Assembly: GCA_963976875.1 (NCBI GenBank)
Contig: CAXBML010000006.1
Coordinates: forward strand, 1-64,000
DNA length: 64,000 nt
From: Berkiella_A sp963976875
Lineage (GTDB): Bacteria > Pseudomonadota > Gammaproteobacteria > Berkiellales > Berkiellaceae
Direction: 5' to 3'
The position numbers and the translations under genes are program-made. The notes below the pieces were generated by a model. It had not been told where the DNA came from, did no database searches, and saw only the letters and a program-made list of their open reading frames with translations. Below, piece after piece: positions 8,047 to 17,597 of this stretch (position 1 is its first letter; every line of letters starts with the position of its first letter).

Positions 8047-10302
8047 ATGGCAAAACAAAAGCACCCCATTATTGAAAATATAGAACAGCAGCCCATCAAT
8101 GTTTTTACGGAAAAAGCATATTTAGAATACTCCATGTACGTTATCATGGACAGAGCTTTGCCGCATATTGGTGACGGACTGAAACCTGTGCAAAGGCGTA
8201 TTGTTTATGCGATGTCAGAGCTGGGCTTAAAATCAACACAGAAATTTAAAAAATCAGCTCGTACAGTCGGTGATGTATTAGGTAAATATCATCCTCACGG
8301 TGATTCGGCATGCTATGAAGCCATGGTTCTGATGGCTCAAACGTTTTCCTATCGTTATCCGCTGGTAGATGGGCAAGGTAACTGGGGAGCGCCAGATGAT
8401 CCCAAATCATTTGCCGCCATGCGTTACACTGAGGCAAGATTGTCCAAATACGCAGAAGTATTGCTTTCTGAACTAGGGCAAGGCACGGTAGATTGGTGTC
8501 CTAACTTTGATGCGACAATGGATGAGCCTGTTAATTTGCCTGCACGGCTTCCTAATTTACTATTAAATGGCACGACAGGCATTGCCGTCGGCATGGCAAC
8601 GGATTTCCCACCTCACAACCTAAAAGAAGTCGCTCAGGCTTGTATTGCGTTGCTGGATACACCCAAATTGACATGGAGTGAGCTGCTTAAAATCATTCCA
8701 GGTCCTGACTTTCCCAGTGATGCTGAAATCATTACGCCCAAAGCAGAAATCAAAGAAATATATCAAAAAGGCCATGGAACTTTTAAATTAAGAGCGAAGA
8801 TCAAATTTGAAAAAAATAACGATATTGTTATTACCGCGTTACCTTATCAAGTATCCGGTGCCAAAGTTTTAGAGCAAATCGCGGCACAAATGCAATCTAA
8901 AAAATTACCGATGGTGGCAGATTTACGTGATGAGTCAGATCATGAGCACCCTACACGTTTAGTCATTGTGCCTAAAAACAACAAAATAGATAAAGATGGC
9001 TTAATCTCACATTTGTTTGCCTCGACAGATTTAGAAAAAAATATTCGTGTCAATATGAATGTTATTGGTTTAAATGGTAAACCCCAAGTTAAAAGTTTAT
9101 TAGATTTTTTGAATGAGTGGTTAGTATTTAGAACCGACGTTGTGACAAAGCGTTTGAATTATCGTCTGGAGAAAGTCAAAGCTAGGCTGCATATTCTAGA
9201 GGGACTGTTAAAGGCATTCCTGAATTTAGATGAAGTGATTCACATTATTCGTACAGAAGACAAACCTAAAGCGGTGTTAATGAAACGTTTTAAGTTATCT
9301 GATATTCAAGCGGAAGCTATTTTAGAAATTAAACTTCGAAATTTAGCTAAGCTAGAAGAAAATAAAATAAAAGCAGAACAGAAAGAATTAGCCCAAGAAC
9401 AAGATTATTTGGAAAAAATACTGGGTTCTAGTGCTCGGATGAAGACTTTAATCAAAAAAGAATTAACAGCAGATATTGAAACCTACGGTGATAAAAGACG
9501 CTCTAAAATTGTTGTTAGAGAGCAAGCCAAAGTCATTGATGTGGTCGATAGGCTGCCTTCGGAGCCTGTGACGGTGATATTATCCGATAAGGGTTGGATC
9601 CGTTGCGCTAAAGGACATGAGGTCGTTGGCGAAGAACTGAATTATAAAGCTGGAGATGATTATCTTCAGCAGATAAAAGCGAAGACCAACTCAAAAATAT
9701 ATTTCTTGGACTCTACTGGACGCAGTTATTGTCTCATGGCACATGCTTTTCCTTCTGCAAGAGGCTTTGGTGAACCTTTAAGTGCCAAATTAAAAATGCC
9801 ATCAGGCGCGATGATCGCGGGTATGATTTCCGGCGCTGAGAAAGATTTCGTTTTATTATCTACTAGTGCTGGAAATGGTTTTATTGCGACAGTGGGTGAC
9901 TTGGATACGAAAAACAAAAGTGGTAAGGCGATTGTTAAATTATCTGATTCTGCAAAAGTCTTTTCGCCTCAGCTGGTTCCTAATATGAAGATGCGGGCTG
10001 CATTTTTAACCTCTGCTGGTAAATTAGGCGTTTTAGACTTAGACGATATTGCAAAAATGAGCAAAGGCAAAGGTAGCAAAATTTTGAATATTTCTGCGAA
10101 GAAGTTTAGTGCAGGAGAAGAAGAGATGGTTGCGCAAGTTTTACTGTCACGCTCCGATACATTAGTGGTTGAAACTAAGAGCCGTAAATTAAAACTCAAG
10201 CCTAGAGAGCTAGATCACTATTTAATGGAGCGGGGCAAATCTGGGGTTAAATTACCTAAGGGCTATCAAACCGCGATTGCCCTGAGTATAAAAGAAAAGT
10301 AA
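8047..10302 (+). CDS. parC: DNA topoisomerase IV subunit A
   Basis: ParC carries the DNA cleavage activity of topoisomerase IV. In the 751-residue product the active-site tyrosine is Tyr127 in AAMRYTEARLS. The quinolone-resistance region HPHGDSACYEAM keeps serine at position 87 and glutamate at 91 (E. coli Ser80 and Glu84), the sensitive-type residues. The breakage-reunion domain is followed by a coiled coil (near residues 410-470) and a C-terminal beta-pinwheel with degenerate repeats. It follows parE closely. The end faces a converging gene across a 12-bp hairpin. Confidence 0.95.
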   Translation: MAKQKHPIIENIEQQPINVFTEKAYLEYSMYVIMDRALPHIGDGLKPVQRRIVYAMSELGLKSTQKFKKSARTVGDVLGKYHPHGDSACYEAMVLMAQTFSYRYPLVDGQGNWGAPDDPKSFAAMRYTEARLSKYAEVLLSELGQGTVDWCPNFDATMDEPVNLPARLPNLLLNGTTGIAVGMATDFPPHNLKEVAQACIALLDTPKLTWSELLKIIPGPDFPSDAEIITPKAEIKEIYQKGHGTFKLRAKIKFEKNNDIVITALPYQVSGAKVLEQIAAQMQSKKLPMVADLRDESDHEHPTRLVIVPKNNKIDKDGLISHLFASTDLEKNIRVNMNVIGLNGKPQVKSLLDFLNEWLVFRTDVVTKRLNYRLEKVKARLHILEGLLKAFLNLDEVIHIIRTEDKPKAVLMKRFKLSDIQAEAILEIKLRNLAKLEENKIKAEQKELAQEQDYLEKILGSSARMKTLIKKELTADIETYGDKRRSKIVVREQAKVIDVVDRLPSEPVTVILSDKGWIRCAKGHEVVGEELNYKAGDDYLQQIKAKTNSKIYFLDSTGRSYCLMAHAFPSARGFGEPLSAKLKMPSGAMIAGMISGAEKDFVLLSTSAGNGFIATVGDLDTKNKSGKAIVKLSDSAKVFSPQLVPNMKMRAAFLTSAGKLGVLDLDDIAKMSKGKGSKILNISAKKFSAGEEEMVAQVLLSRSDTLVVETKSRKLKLKPRELDHYLMERGKSGVKLPKGYQTAIALSIKEK

Positions 10303-10321
10303 GGTTTTCTTGCAAATTAGA

Positions 10322-10351
10322 AAGGCAAAAATTCAACCCAATTTTTGCCTT
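10322..10351. terminator. convergent hairpin between parC and the next gene
   Basis: A perfect 12-bp stem (AAGGCAAAAATT, loop CAACCC, AATTTTTGCCTT) sits at the meeting point of parC and the minus-strand gene, overlapping the latter's last codons. There is no strong T run on either side, so termination is plausible but not certain. Confidence 0.5.
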
Positions 10352-11028
10352 GTCGGTTGATGTTCCTTATATTTTCCAGATAGTTCTGATTTTCTTTCCT
10401 CTGGAGACTTTATTTTTTGAATGTCTATGGCCTCTTTTAAGGCGGATTTTGAGTCAGAACCTAAAAACTCGCAATAAGCATTAAATTCATTTTTCCCCTC
10501 GGGATTTTTACCTTGGGGCTCCGCTTTTAGCCGTTCTCTTATATCTTTGGGAAAATCCTGTAAGCCAAACATGATGTCCCCCGATAATTCATCTCGAATG
10601 CCTTGCATGGCGAGCAGACGTTGTAGATGCCCTTCTATATCTGGGTTAGAGCCCGATTGCTCTGATTTCATGAGTGCCCGTAGAGACAAATTGGCCACAT
10701 AAGCCATTTTAGCGGCAACCTGTATTTGAAAGCCGGGATATTCCGTGGCTTTATCACCATAAGTTTTACGAATAAAGTTGTCCAAGGCAGAGCCTTCATC
10801 TTTGGTACTTTTCAGGTGCTCTTTTAAGTGTGGTGCCACAGCAGGGGGGGTGCTAGCAATTGCCCTGTTCAAATCATTTAGAATTTCAATAGAATCAACA
10901 CTTTTAAATACGGTTCCCAGTTTTTGGACGATTGTGCTCATCTGTTGTGAGATCTCAGGGCTTATTTGATATGGATCTGGTTCAGGATCTTGCTTTGGGC
11001 CGGAGCTTCCCATAGGTATCTCTCTCAT
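10333..11028 (-). CDS. hypothetical protein, 231 residues
   Basis: I do not recognise a family. The protein is hydrophilic, with no signal peptide or membrane segment. A proline-rich N-terminus (PKQDPEPDPYQISPEIS) is followed by predicted helices throughout (MSTIVQKLGTVFKSVDSIEILNDLNRAIA begins one) and a charged, basic C-terminus. It could start at residue 6 (MGSSGPK). It sits next to another unknown minus-strand gene, separated from it by about 85 bases. A soluble helical protein of this kind would fit a secreted effector, but nothing in the sequence proves this. Confidence 0.55.
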   Translation of the reverse strand: MREIPMGSSGPKQDPEPDPYQISPEISQQMSTIVQKLGTVFKSVDSIEILNDLNRAIASTPPAVAPHLKEHLKSTKDEGSALDNFIRKTYGDKATEYPGFQIQVAAKMAYVANLSLRALMKSEQSGSNPDIEGHLQRLLAMQGIRDELSGDIMFGLQDFPKDIRERLKAEPQGKNPEGKNEFNAYCEFLGSDSKSALKEAIDIQKIKSPEERKSELSGKYKEHQPTRQKLG

Positions 11029-11113
11029 TTCTTAATCTTTAATATTCAGTCTAGCGCAAACTATTCCTAAAGTCATTGATGTTTGATGTGCATGCACCTA
11101 TTAATGTATACAG

Positions 11114-12859
11114 TTAATGACTATCAGGTTTTGAAATGGTCATGTGGGGCGTGTTTTGTGTCGATTCTAAAGCAGAAGATATTGCACCGTCTATTTCTGC
11201 TTCCCATATGGCATATAAAGGCGATAATTCTAAATCCTGTATTAAGCGAGCTTCGTAATTTTGCTCTAGCGCAACGACCTCTAAACTATCCTCGGCAGCA
11301 TAAATTAATTTTGGTGTAATAATCATGAATGGGATGTTTTTATTTAAAATGTCTGAAACAAACAGCGCATTTGTTTGTGTTTTTTGTTTTTCTCGAGGTT
11401 GTAAGTAAATGGGGGACACTTGGCGTGCTAGCGTTTCAAGACCAATCAGTTTATGTGTGGCGTCTGTTTCTTTTACCCACCTTACGATGGCAATTTTCCA
11501 AGTAATATTTTCAGGATCACCATCTTGTAGTACGCCAATTAATTCATTCGTTTTGAGCTGATGGCCGTGCTTATATTCCCATTTCAAACAATAGCCATTT
11601 TCACTTCTATCAATAATGTCACATTGTATTGTGCTGGGTGTTGCTTTCGTTAACTGTTGTTCTTGTAAATCTTGCGGTAATGAAAAAGCATCTAAAATAA
11701 TTTCTTCTATATCATCATCTATATCATCTTCTATATGATTTTTTGAGGAGGATTGTTTTTTGAGATCGCGTTTTTTCTCACTTTCTTTTTGTACTTCGGT
11801 TGTCAGCCAATGTATCGCTCTTAATCCCACGGCAACGGTACGGACGCCAGTCATACTCATTCTTTGAACGCTTCTTTGTCCATAATGCTTCCATATGTGA
11901 GATAAAGTATGCAAGATATCTGGACAAAGAGTCGACTCATGAGGCGCGAGTGGCGGTATGATCCTTTTTTCAGGATTTTCTGTATGGGCTAATAAAATAT
12001 CAATACGCTTTATTATATTATCAAAGTCCAAGTAGTATATGCTTTGACCGGAGTTATTATCCAGTGCCGTATAGTGAGGTGGCGCATCTTGCGACAAGTC
12101 AACTTTAAATAAAGCGGGGGGCGTACGAGTGGCCGTCTGTAGCTTAAGGAGAGGGGCCCAAGCTTCAATAGCATAATATAATTTTAACATTTCTTCTTTT
12201 TGAAAGCGTAATGGGTTTGTCAATGAAAAAATCAATATATGTTTGTATAAGTCTTCACAGTTTTTAAATTGCGAATGGGTATAGGGAATGGGTTCCATAT
12301 TTTGATTGCCGAAGCCTTCTTTTTCACTCAATTCGTATAATTTATGAGTTTCCAGCCAAATAAATTTTGGCACAGGCTGATGTGCTTGAAAGCAAAAAAA
12401 TAAAAGTTTACAGCTTTGCTGTAAACAGGCAAAAATTAGGTTTGCCAGCAGCGATTTGTTTGTCAGCTGGTCGTTAAATGCTTGTTCTAGGGAAAATTTA
12501 AACTGATTAAATAATTCTAATTGTAATGATAATTTTATTTGGAAAACTTGGACTTGTGATTCAGCGTTGATTGGGTGTTTTTGATTGAGTCCTTCAATCG
12601 TACTACACAGAAAACTAACAATGGGACGAGTTAAGTTTAAGATCTCTAATCTTTGGGATGTGGGTATCTGTGCTTGCGCTAAACTCTTTAGAAATTGATT
12701 TGTTGATTGAACGCTGGCTTTTAAATCTTGTATATGCAAAGAATCGCGCCAAACCTTTGCTTGCACCAAATCAATAGTTTGACTTGAGTCTGTTGTTGCT
12801 TCAGGGATAATGAGCCCTAAATGACCTATTCGATAACCCATAACAGCCTTAAACTTCAA
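11114..12859 (-). CDS. PilZ-like domain protein, hypothetical
   Basis: The 581-residue protein is mostly helical up to about residue 330, then carries GQRSVQRMSMTGVRTVAVGL, then an acidic linker (EDDIDDDIEEIILDAF near 375-390), and then a beta-rich region at about 405-490. That region contains CDIIDRSENGYCLKW, ELIGVLQDG and WKIAIVRWVKE...LIGLETLA. This is the pattern of PilZ-type beta barrels (D/N-x-S-x-x-G followed by hydrophobic strands, then G-x-VRW). PilZ domains bind c-di-GMP; the usual RxxxR is not cleanly visible, so ligand binding is uncertain. It may start at residue 7. It appears to be a cytoplasmic regulator-like protein, but its role is unknown. Confidence 0.55.
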   Translation of the reverse strand: MKFKAVMGYRIGHLGLIIPEATTDSSQTIDLVQAKVWRDSLHIQDLKASVQSTNQFLKSLAQAQIPTSQRLEILNLTRPIVSFLCSTIEGLNQKHPINAESQVQVFQIKLSLQLELFNQFKFSLEQAFNDQLTNKSLLANLIFACLQQSCKLLFFCFQAHQPVPKFIWLETHKLYELSEKEGFGNQNMEPIPYTHSQFKNCEDLYKHILIFSLTNPLRFQKEEMLKLYYAIEAWAPLLKLQTATRTPPALFKVDLSQDAPPHYTALDNNSGQSIYYLDFDNIIKRIDILLAHTENPEKRIIPPLAPHESTLCPDILHTLSHIWKHYGQRSVQRMSMTGVRTVAVGLRAIHWLTTEVQKESEKKRDLKKQSSSKNHIEDDIDDDIEEIILDAFSLPQDLQEQQLTKATPSTIQCDIIDRSENGYCLKWEYKHGHQLKTNELIGVLQDGDPENITWKIAIVRWVKETDATHKLIGLETLARQVSPIYLQPREKQKTQTNALFVSDILNKNIPFMIITPKLIYAAEDSLEVVALEQNYEARLIQDLELSPLYAIWEAEIDGAISSALESTQNTPHMTISKPDSH

Positions 12860-13076
12860 ATTGAGAGTTGAGTCCTAATATATTGAGCATATCGGCAAAA
12901 CACTTAAAAAAGTTAAATTTATGTGTAGATGCAGTAAAAATAATCTCAGCTCATCTCGCAGAAGAACCACCTATCTCACAGTATAGTCAGGCGGCTTACA
13001 ATTTCATAATGAAGCGCTTTATAATGTTGAGCTAATTAACAATATTTATTAACCAGTTTTAAGGTTTGGTATTTTT

Positions 13077-14030
13077 ATGAGTATATGGCGCATATTTGAA
13101 CAAGTTGGTGAATTAGCGAGCACTGTTTTTTGGGGATTATCAGAAGGATTTGGGCTGTATACACCGCCGCCTACCGCAAGCTCTATGTACCAAGAAGCTT
13201 TAACTGGATTGAATCAAGCAAGAGAAGCTGGTGCGACAGTGGGTGAGGCTTGTGCAGAATATGCCAAACATTTTAATAATCCTGTTGTAATGCTAGAGGC
13301 ATGCGAGAATAAGTTTAAATTAGAAGAAGCTTTACGTCTAGCGGATCAAACACTATCACAATCAGGCGATCCTATTATACCATCAGATATTACGGCTGAA
13401 TATGGTAAATTAGCGTTAGTGGGTTTAGGCTTAGCGATGACCGCGGGAATATATTTATATTATCGTTCTACTCAGGTTTCAGAACCTGTTACGGCTACCC
13501 TTGAGGTATCAGATCGTTATAAAGACTTAGCGACTTATTGTGATTTAGAAGGTTCTGAGGTTGGTAAAACAACAGCCTTTGCAGATTTTACTAAACACTT
13601 TCGTAATATCATGAAAAAATATGAAGGTATGGATGGACCACTGTCAGACAATGATAGAGATGCGTTAGAAGGCACGTTGAAATCACTGGTAAAATATTAT
13701 TTTTGGAAAAATCATTCTACTGTGACAGATAATGAAATGCGAAATGGTTTGTATAGAAAATTGAGCAGTGCATTTCATGCCAACAGCTTCCAATCTGGTT
13801 CTCCTGGTACCTTGAGAAGTGATATTAATAGTGATAAGCCTAACCTTTTGCATCGAGAAGACGTTGAAGGATTGATTCGTATTTTGGGTCTTGAACACAG
13901 AGATATGTTGAGCTCTATGATTAGCACTATAAAAAGTGATTATCCTGATAGCATTCCTGATTTAGCAGATGCTTTAACGGCTCATGATGCATATGTCCTT
14001 GAAACAGGCGTGAAGTCGAAATTACATTAA
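13077..14030 (+). CDS. hypothetical protein with one membrane segment
   Basis: The 317-residue protein has no recognised domain. The N-terminal 110 residues are helical (tyrosine- and alanine-rich, PPPTASSMYQEALTGLNQAREAG). A single hydrophobic stretch, LALVGLGLAMTAGIYLYYR near 112-130, would span a membrane, and the rest is a hydrophilic helical tail. There is no signal peptide. A TATAAT hexamer at 13020-13025 upstream could be its -10 box, with a weak CTTACA 19 bases earlier. It converges with epmB, the two stop codons being almost adjacent. Such an architecture is common among intracellular-pathogen effectors, but that is only a guess. Confidence 0.55.
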   Translation: MSIWRIFEQVGELASTVFWGLSEGFGLYTPPPTASSMYQEALTGLNQAREAGATVGEACAEYAKHFNNPVVMLEACENKFKLEEALRLADQTLSQSGDPIIPSDITAEYGKLALVGLGLAMTAGIYLYYRSTQVSEPVTATLEVSDRYKDLATYCDLEGSEVGKTTAFADFTKHFRNIMKKYEGMDGPLSDNDRDALEGTLKSLVKYYFWKNHSTVTDNEMRNGLYRKLSSAFHANSFQSGSPGTLRSDINSDKPNLLHREDVEGLIRILGLEHRDMLSSMISTIKSDYPDSIPDLADALTAHDAYVLETGVKSKLH

Positions 14031-14031
14031 G

Positions 14032-15054
14032 CTAATTTTTTCTTGCAAGCTGTTTAATTAATATTTTAGATGGCTTGCCGGGAATTTCTTTGACAAATTT
14101 GGGTACGCAATAGCCAGGCAGCTCTGCCATCAAGGCTTGTTCTAGCTTCAGTGCTTGCTCTAATGGCACATCAAAATGCTGTGCGCCTGCAACCGAATCT
14201 AATAAGTGTATATAGTAAGGCAAAATATCCGCTTGAAATAATGACCAACATAATTTGGTTAAGTCAGTAATATTATCATTCACGCCTTTGAGTAAGACAT
14301 TCTGATTCAAGACAGTACAACCAATATTTTTGAGCTTCGCCACACCTGCCTTAATATCTTCACATAGCTCATTTGCATGATTTATATGATATACCAATAC
14401 AATTTTTTTTGTGCTTTGTTGCAATATTTTAATTAGGTTCGGACTAATGCGTTCTGGAATCATCACCGGCATACGTGTATGAAAGCGAATAATTTGAATA
14501 TGTGGAATCTCTTCCAGTAAGCCCATTAAATTGGCAAGATGTGCGTCGGTTAACATTAACGGATCGCCGCCACTTAACACCACCTCATGAATATTTTTAT
14601 GCTCCTGTAAATAGCGTTTGATTTGGGGCCAATGCGCCTTATTAAGTTTATTTTCAGAGTAAGGGAAATGCCGCCTAAAACAGTATCGGCAATGTACAGG
14701 GCAAGCTTGAGTGACTGTCAGCAAAACTCGATTAGAAAATTTGTGCAATAAGCCGGGAATCGGATTTTTTGTCGCTTCTTGAAGTGGATCGGTAACAAAT
14801 TTGTCGGAAAACAAACTTTCTGATTTGGTGCTGAGCACTTGCCGTAGCAATGGGTCATATGGGGCGGATTTTTGTATTTTATTGGCGAAGCTTAAGCTGA
14901 CGCGTAATGGAAATTGCGGGTCAATTTGCCAGGGTATATCCTTAAGCGAAAGATCTAAGTGTTGGAGTAGTTGCTTAGGACAGCGAATTAAGTTTTTTAG
15001 GGCTTGTTGCCAAGGCTCTGACTGTTCAGTTTTGGGGCTTTGCGTTATACTCAT
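14032..15054 (-). CDS. epmB: EF-P beta-lysylation radical SAM enzyme (lysine 2,3-aminomutase-like)
   Basis: EpmB converts (S)-alpha-lysine to (R)-beta-lysine for attachment to elongation factor P. The 340-residue product has the radical SAM cluster motif CxxxCxxC as C118, C122 and C125 (ACPVHCRYCFRRHF), followed by the SGGDPLML segment (SAM binding) and FHTRMPV. At about 340 residues it matches EpmB rather than the longer clostridial lysine aminomutases. It is divergent from efp with 49 bases between start codons, so both sit at one promoter region. Confidence 0.95.
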   Translation of the reverse strand: MSITQSPKTEQSEPWQQALKNLIRCPKQLLQHLDLSLKDIPWQIDPQFPLRVSLSFANKIQKSAPYDPLLRQVLSTKSESLFSDKFVTDPLQEATKNPIPGLLHKFSNRVLLTVTQACPVHCRYCFRRHFPYSENKLNKAHWPQIKRYLQEHKNIHEVVLSGGDPLMLTDAHLANLMGLLEEIPHIQIIRFHTRMPVMIPERISPNLIKILQQSTKKIVLVYHINHANELCEDIKAGVAKLKNIGCTVLNQNVLLKGVNDNITDLTKLCWSLFQADILPYYIHLLDSVAGAQHFDVPLEQALKLEQALMAELPGYCVPKFVKEIPGKPSKILIKQLARKN

Positions 15055-15103
15055 GGCACTTAAACTTTATGATTATGATTTACATCTCAACATAGGATGG
15101 AAT

Positions 15104-15673
15104 ATGGCAACAGTCAGTACAAATGAATTTCGCAGTGGTCTCAAAATCATGTTAGATGGTGATCCGTGCAATATCGTTGAAAATACCTTCGTGAAGCCCG
15201 GAAAAGGTCAGGCTTTTAGCCGTGTTAAGTATCGTAACTTAAAAACAGGGCGGGTACTAGAGAAAACTTTTAAATCGGGTGAATCTGTGGAAGCCGCCGA
15301 TGTAATCGATACCGAAATGCAATATCTCTATACAGATGGCACTGTGTGGCACTTTATGGATCCAGAAAGTTTTGAGCAGCATGAGGTAGATGCACAAGTT
15401 GCCAGTGAAAGCGTCAAATGGCTGAAAGAGCAAGATATGTGTACGGTCACGCTGTGGAATGGTTCTCCATTACTGATTGAGCCGCCTACTTTTGTTAGTT
15501 TGGCTGTGAAAGATACCGATCCTGGTCTAAAAGGAGACACCTCAGGTGGCGGTAGTAAAGCGGCGGAAATGGAAACTGGGGCCCAAGTTCGGGTGCCACT
15601 ATTCATACAAATTGGCGAGCTGATCAAAGTAGACACACGTACTGGGGAGTATGTTTCTAGAGCCAAAGAATGA
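15104..15673 (+). CDS. efp: elongation factor P
   Basis: EF-P relieves ribosome stalling at proline runs. The 189-residue product aligns with E. coli EF-P along its length, with Lys34 (FVKPGKGQAF) as the residue that EpmA and EpmB modify. DTDPGLKGDTSGGGSKAA and VPLFIQIGELIKVDTRTGEY are typical of domains II and III. I chose the ATG at 15104 because AGGATG lies just upstream and EF-P proteins start here; a longer open frame begins at 14801 but has no matching family extension. Its stop codon overlaps the epmA start (ATGA). The proline-rich protein at 39.3 kb would be an obvious client for EF-P. Confidence 0.97.
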   Translation: MATVSTNEFRSGLKIMLDGDPCNIVENTFVKPGKGQAFSRVKYRNLKTGRVLEKTFKSGESVEAADVIDTEMQYLYTDGTVWHFMDPESFEQHEVDAQVASESVKWLKEQDMCTVTLWNGSPLLIEPPTFVSLAVKDTDPGLKGDTSGGGSKAAEMETGAQVRVPLFIQIGELIKVDTRTGEYVSRAKE

Positions 15674-16635
15674 ATTGGCAATCAGACTCTACAGTTCAGG
15701 CTCTAAGAGCACGCGCGAAGTTATTAAAAGACATTCGAGATTTTTTCTCAGGTCGTCAGGTGCTTGAAGTCGATACGCCACTTTTAATGCAGGGGGTTAA
15801 CAATGACCCCTTTATTGCAGCGTTTAAGAGCCAAGACCAAACAAGGAAAGATTATTTTTTACAAACCTCTCCCGAATTTGCCATGAAGCGGTTGTTAGCG
15901 ACGCATACGCATAATGGGCTGGGTGCAATTTATTATCTAGGCAAAGCGTTTAGGCAAGAAGAGTATGGGCCAAATCATAACCCCGAATTTACTATTTTGG
16001 AGTGGTATAGACCTGAATGGGATCACTTGCAGTTAATCACTGAAGTGTCAGATTTAATGGCTAATATTTTAGACACGCCCAAGCCGACTATTTTGGATTA
16101 TGCCGATTTATTTTCTGATTTAGGTATCAATCCGCATACGGCAACCCAAGCACAACTAGCAGACTATACCAAATCCCGCAAGATCGGGGGAGACAACTTA
16201 CCAGATTTAGATGCTGTTGGTTGGTTGGAATGGATTTTCATGTATGCAATAGAAAGCCAATTTAATCCAAATGAGTTGATTGTGGTGAAAAACTTTCCAA
16301 AGGCTTGTGCACAACTTTCAAAATTAGTGCCTCATGATGAGCATGGTGAAGTGGCTGCTCGTTTTGAAGTTTATTATCAAGGATACGAGTTAGCTAATGG
16401 TTATTTTGAATTGACTGATGCGACGGAACAAAAGAAGCGCTTTATTCATTGCAATCAAGTTCGGCAAACAAATAACTTGCCAGAATTGCCCATCGACAAC
16501 AAACTCATTTCAGCTTTAGAGTCTGGTTTAGGTGTGATGAGTGGCGTTGCCTTGGGGGTTGATAGATTATTGATGATCAAGCTGGGAGCTGGACATATTA
16601 AAGAAGTGTTGAGTTTTGGTTGGGAGCATGTTTAA
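15670..16635 (+). CDS. epmA: EF-P lysyl/beta-lysyl transferase (class II aaRS paralogue)
   Basis: EpmA is a truncated lysyl-tRNA synthetase paralogue that attaches beta-lysine to EF-P Lys34. The 321-residue product has class II motifs: motif 2 around KAFRQEEYGPNHNPEFTILEWYRPEWDH (near 100-125) and motif 3 GVALGVDRLLMIKLG near 295-310. It lacks the N-terminal tRNA-anticodon-binding domain of LysS, as expected. It overlaps efp by four bases, so the two are translationally coupled. EpmC, which hydroxylates the modified lysine, is not in this window. Confidence 0.95.
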   Translation: MNWQSDSTVQALRARAKLLKDIRDFFSGRQVLEVDTPLLMQGVNNDPFIAAFKSQDQTRKDYFLQTSPEFAMKRLLATHTHNGLGAIYYLGKAFRQEEYGPNHNPEFTILEWYRPEWDHLQLITEVSDLMANILDTPKPTILDYADLFSDLGINPHTATQAQLADYTKSRKIGGDNLPDLDAVGWLEWIFMYAIESQFNPNELIVVKNFPKACAQLSKLVPHDEHGEVAARFEVYYQGYELANGYFELTDATEQKKRFIHCNQVRQTNNLPELPIDNKLISALESGLGVMSGVALGVDRLLMIKLGAGHIKEVLSFGWEHV

Positions 16636-16652
16636 GCCCCCTTATTTGTATT

Positions 16653-17498
16653 TTAATAACGGCCTAAGCTTTCGCCCATCCATACTTCTTTATCAGCTTC
16701 TAAGCGTTCATCTGGCATAACTTCACGATCAAATAAAGTAATCGCGGTTGAGCCTAAAGAGAAGCATCCCATTTCTTCGCCTTTTTTTAAGAAAATAGGA
16801 TTATTTGTATAATCGACTTCTGTAATTTTTCGTTGATTCATTGGGGCAACTTTGCCTGCCCAAGGGGTTGAAATACCACTGACAATCATGGCGCCCACTA
16901 ATACCACCACAAACTTGCCCATAGGTCCTTCAAAGAAGCATACCAAACGTTCGTTTCGGGCAAACAGTTGATCTACATGTTCCGCAGTTGTCTTATTTAC
17001 CGAAAACAAGCGCCCAGGCACATAACGCATTTTGAGTAGTTTACCATCGGCAGGCATGTGTACACGATGATAGTTATGTGGTGCTAGATAAATGCAATGA
17101 TAATATCCATTTTCAAAATTTTGGCTATGTTCATCTTTATAGCCTAATAATGAATTGACATTGTAGGTTTGATTTTTTGCTTTTAATAAAGTGCTGTTCT
17201 CAATTTTACCCTGTTGGTACAAAGTACCATCCGCGGGCGATACGATGGTTAGTGGATCGGACTCGATGGTTCTTGCATTTTTTTTTAATGTCCGAGTAAA
17301 GAAGTCGTTAAAACTTTTGTAGGCAAATGGATCGCTTTCAATCGCTTCAGCCATGTTCACCGCATAGTGGTTGATAAAATATTTAATCAGAAAGTTTTTC
17401 AGCCATGAAATTTGCGAGCTAGCCAGGTAACCTGCTAGGCAAGACAAGCCATGTTGTGGCACAAAATATTGGCGAGATACTTCAAAAGGGCGCTTCAT
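16653..17498 (-). CDS. psd: phosphatidylserine decarboxylase
   Basis: Psd makes phosphatidylethanolamine from phosphatidylserine at the inner membrane. The 281-residue proenzyme has the self-cleavage motif LGST, with the pyruvoyl-forming serine at residue 250. DGTLYQQGKIE near 97, and NYHRVHMPADGKLL with the conserved histidines, mark the beta chain. It is convergent with epmA, with 17 bases between stop codons. The order epmA, psd, rsgA, orn is as in E. coli, although here psd and rsgA are separated by a microcin-like gene and repeats. Confidence 0.95.
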   Translation of the reverse strand: MKRPFEVSRQYFVPQHGLSCLAGYLASSQISWLKNFLIKYFINHYAVNMAEAIESDPFAYKSFNDFFTRTLKKNARTIESDPLTIVSPADGTLYQQGKIENSTLLKAKNQTYNVNSLLGYKDEHSQNFENGYYHCIYLAPHNYHRVHMPADGKLLKMRYVPGRLFSVNKTTAEHVDQLFARNERLVCFFEGPMGKFVVVLVGAMIVSGISTPWAGKVAPMNQRKITEVDYTNNPIFLKKGEEMGCFSLGSTAITLFDREVMPDERLEADKEVWMGESLGRY

Positions 17499-17597
17499 GT
17501 ATTAATTATCCAAATAACCTAGAACTACTAGTTAGGCTATTTTATAAAAAATTAGCGAGACATCCAAGATAAATATTCAGAATTAAGAGGATGCCCC

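Noticed and set aside
13030..13060. TTAAT-type repeats upstream of the 317-residue gene resembling a PmrA box
   Set aside because: The two GTTAAT copies are 13 bases apart, not the 11 bases of known PmrA sites, and AT-rich DNA makes them likely by chance.
14801..15103. N-terminal extension of efp by about 100 residues
   Set aside because: EF-P families start at the ATG at 15104, which has a good ribosome-binding site. The extension runs antisense through epmB.
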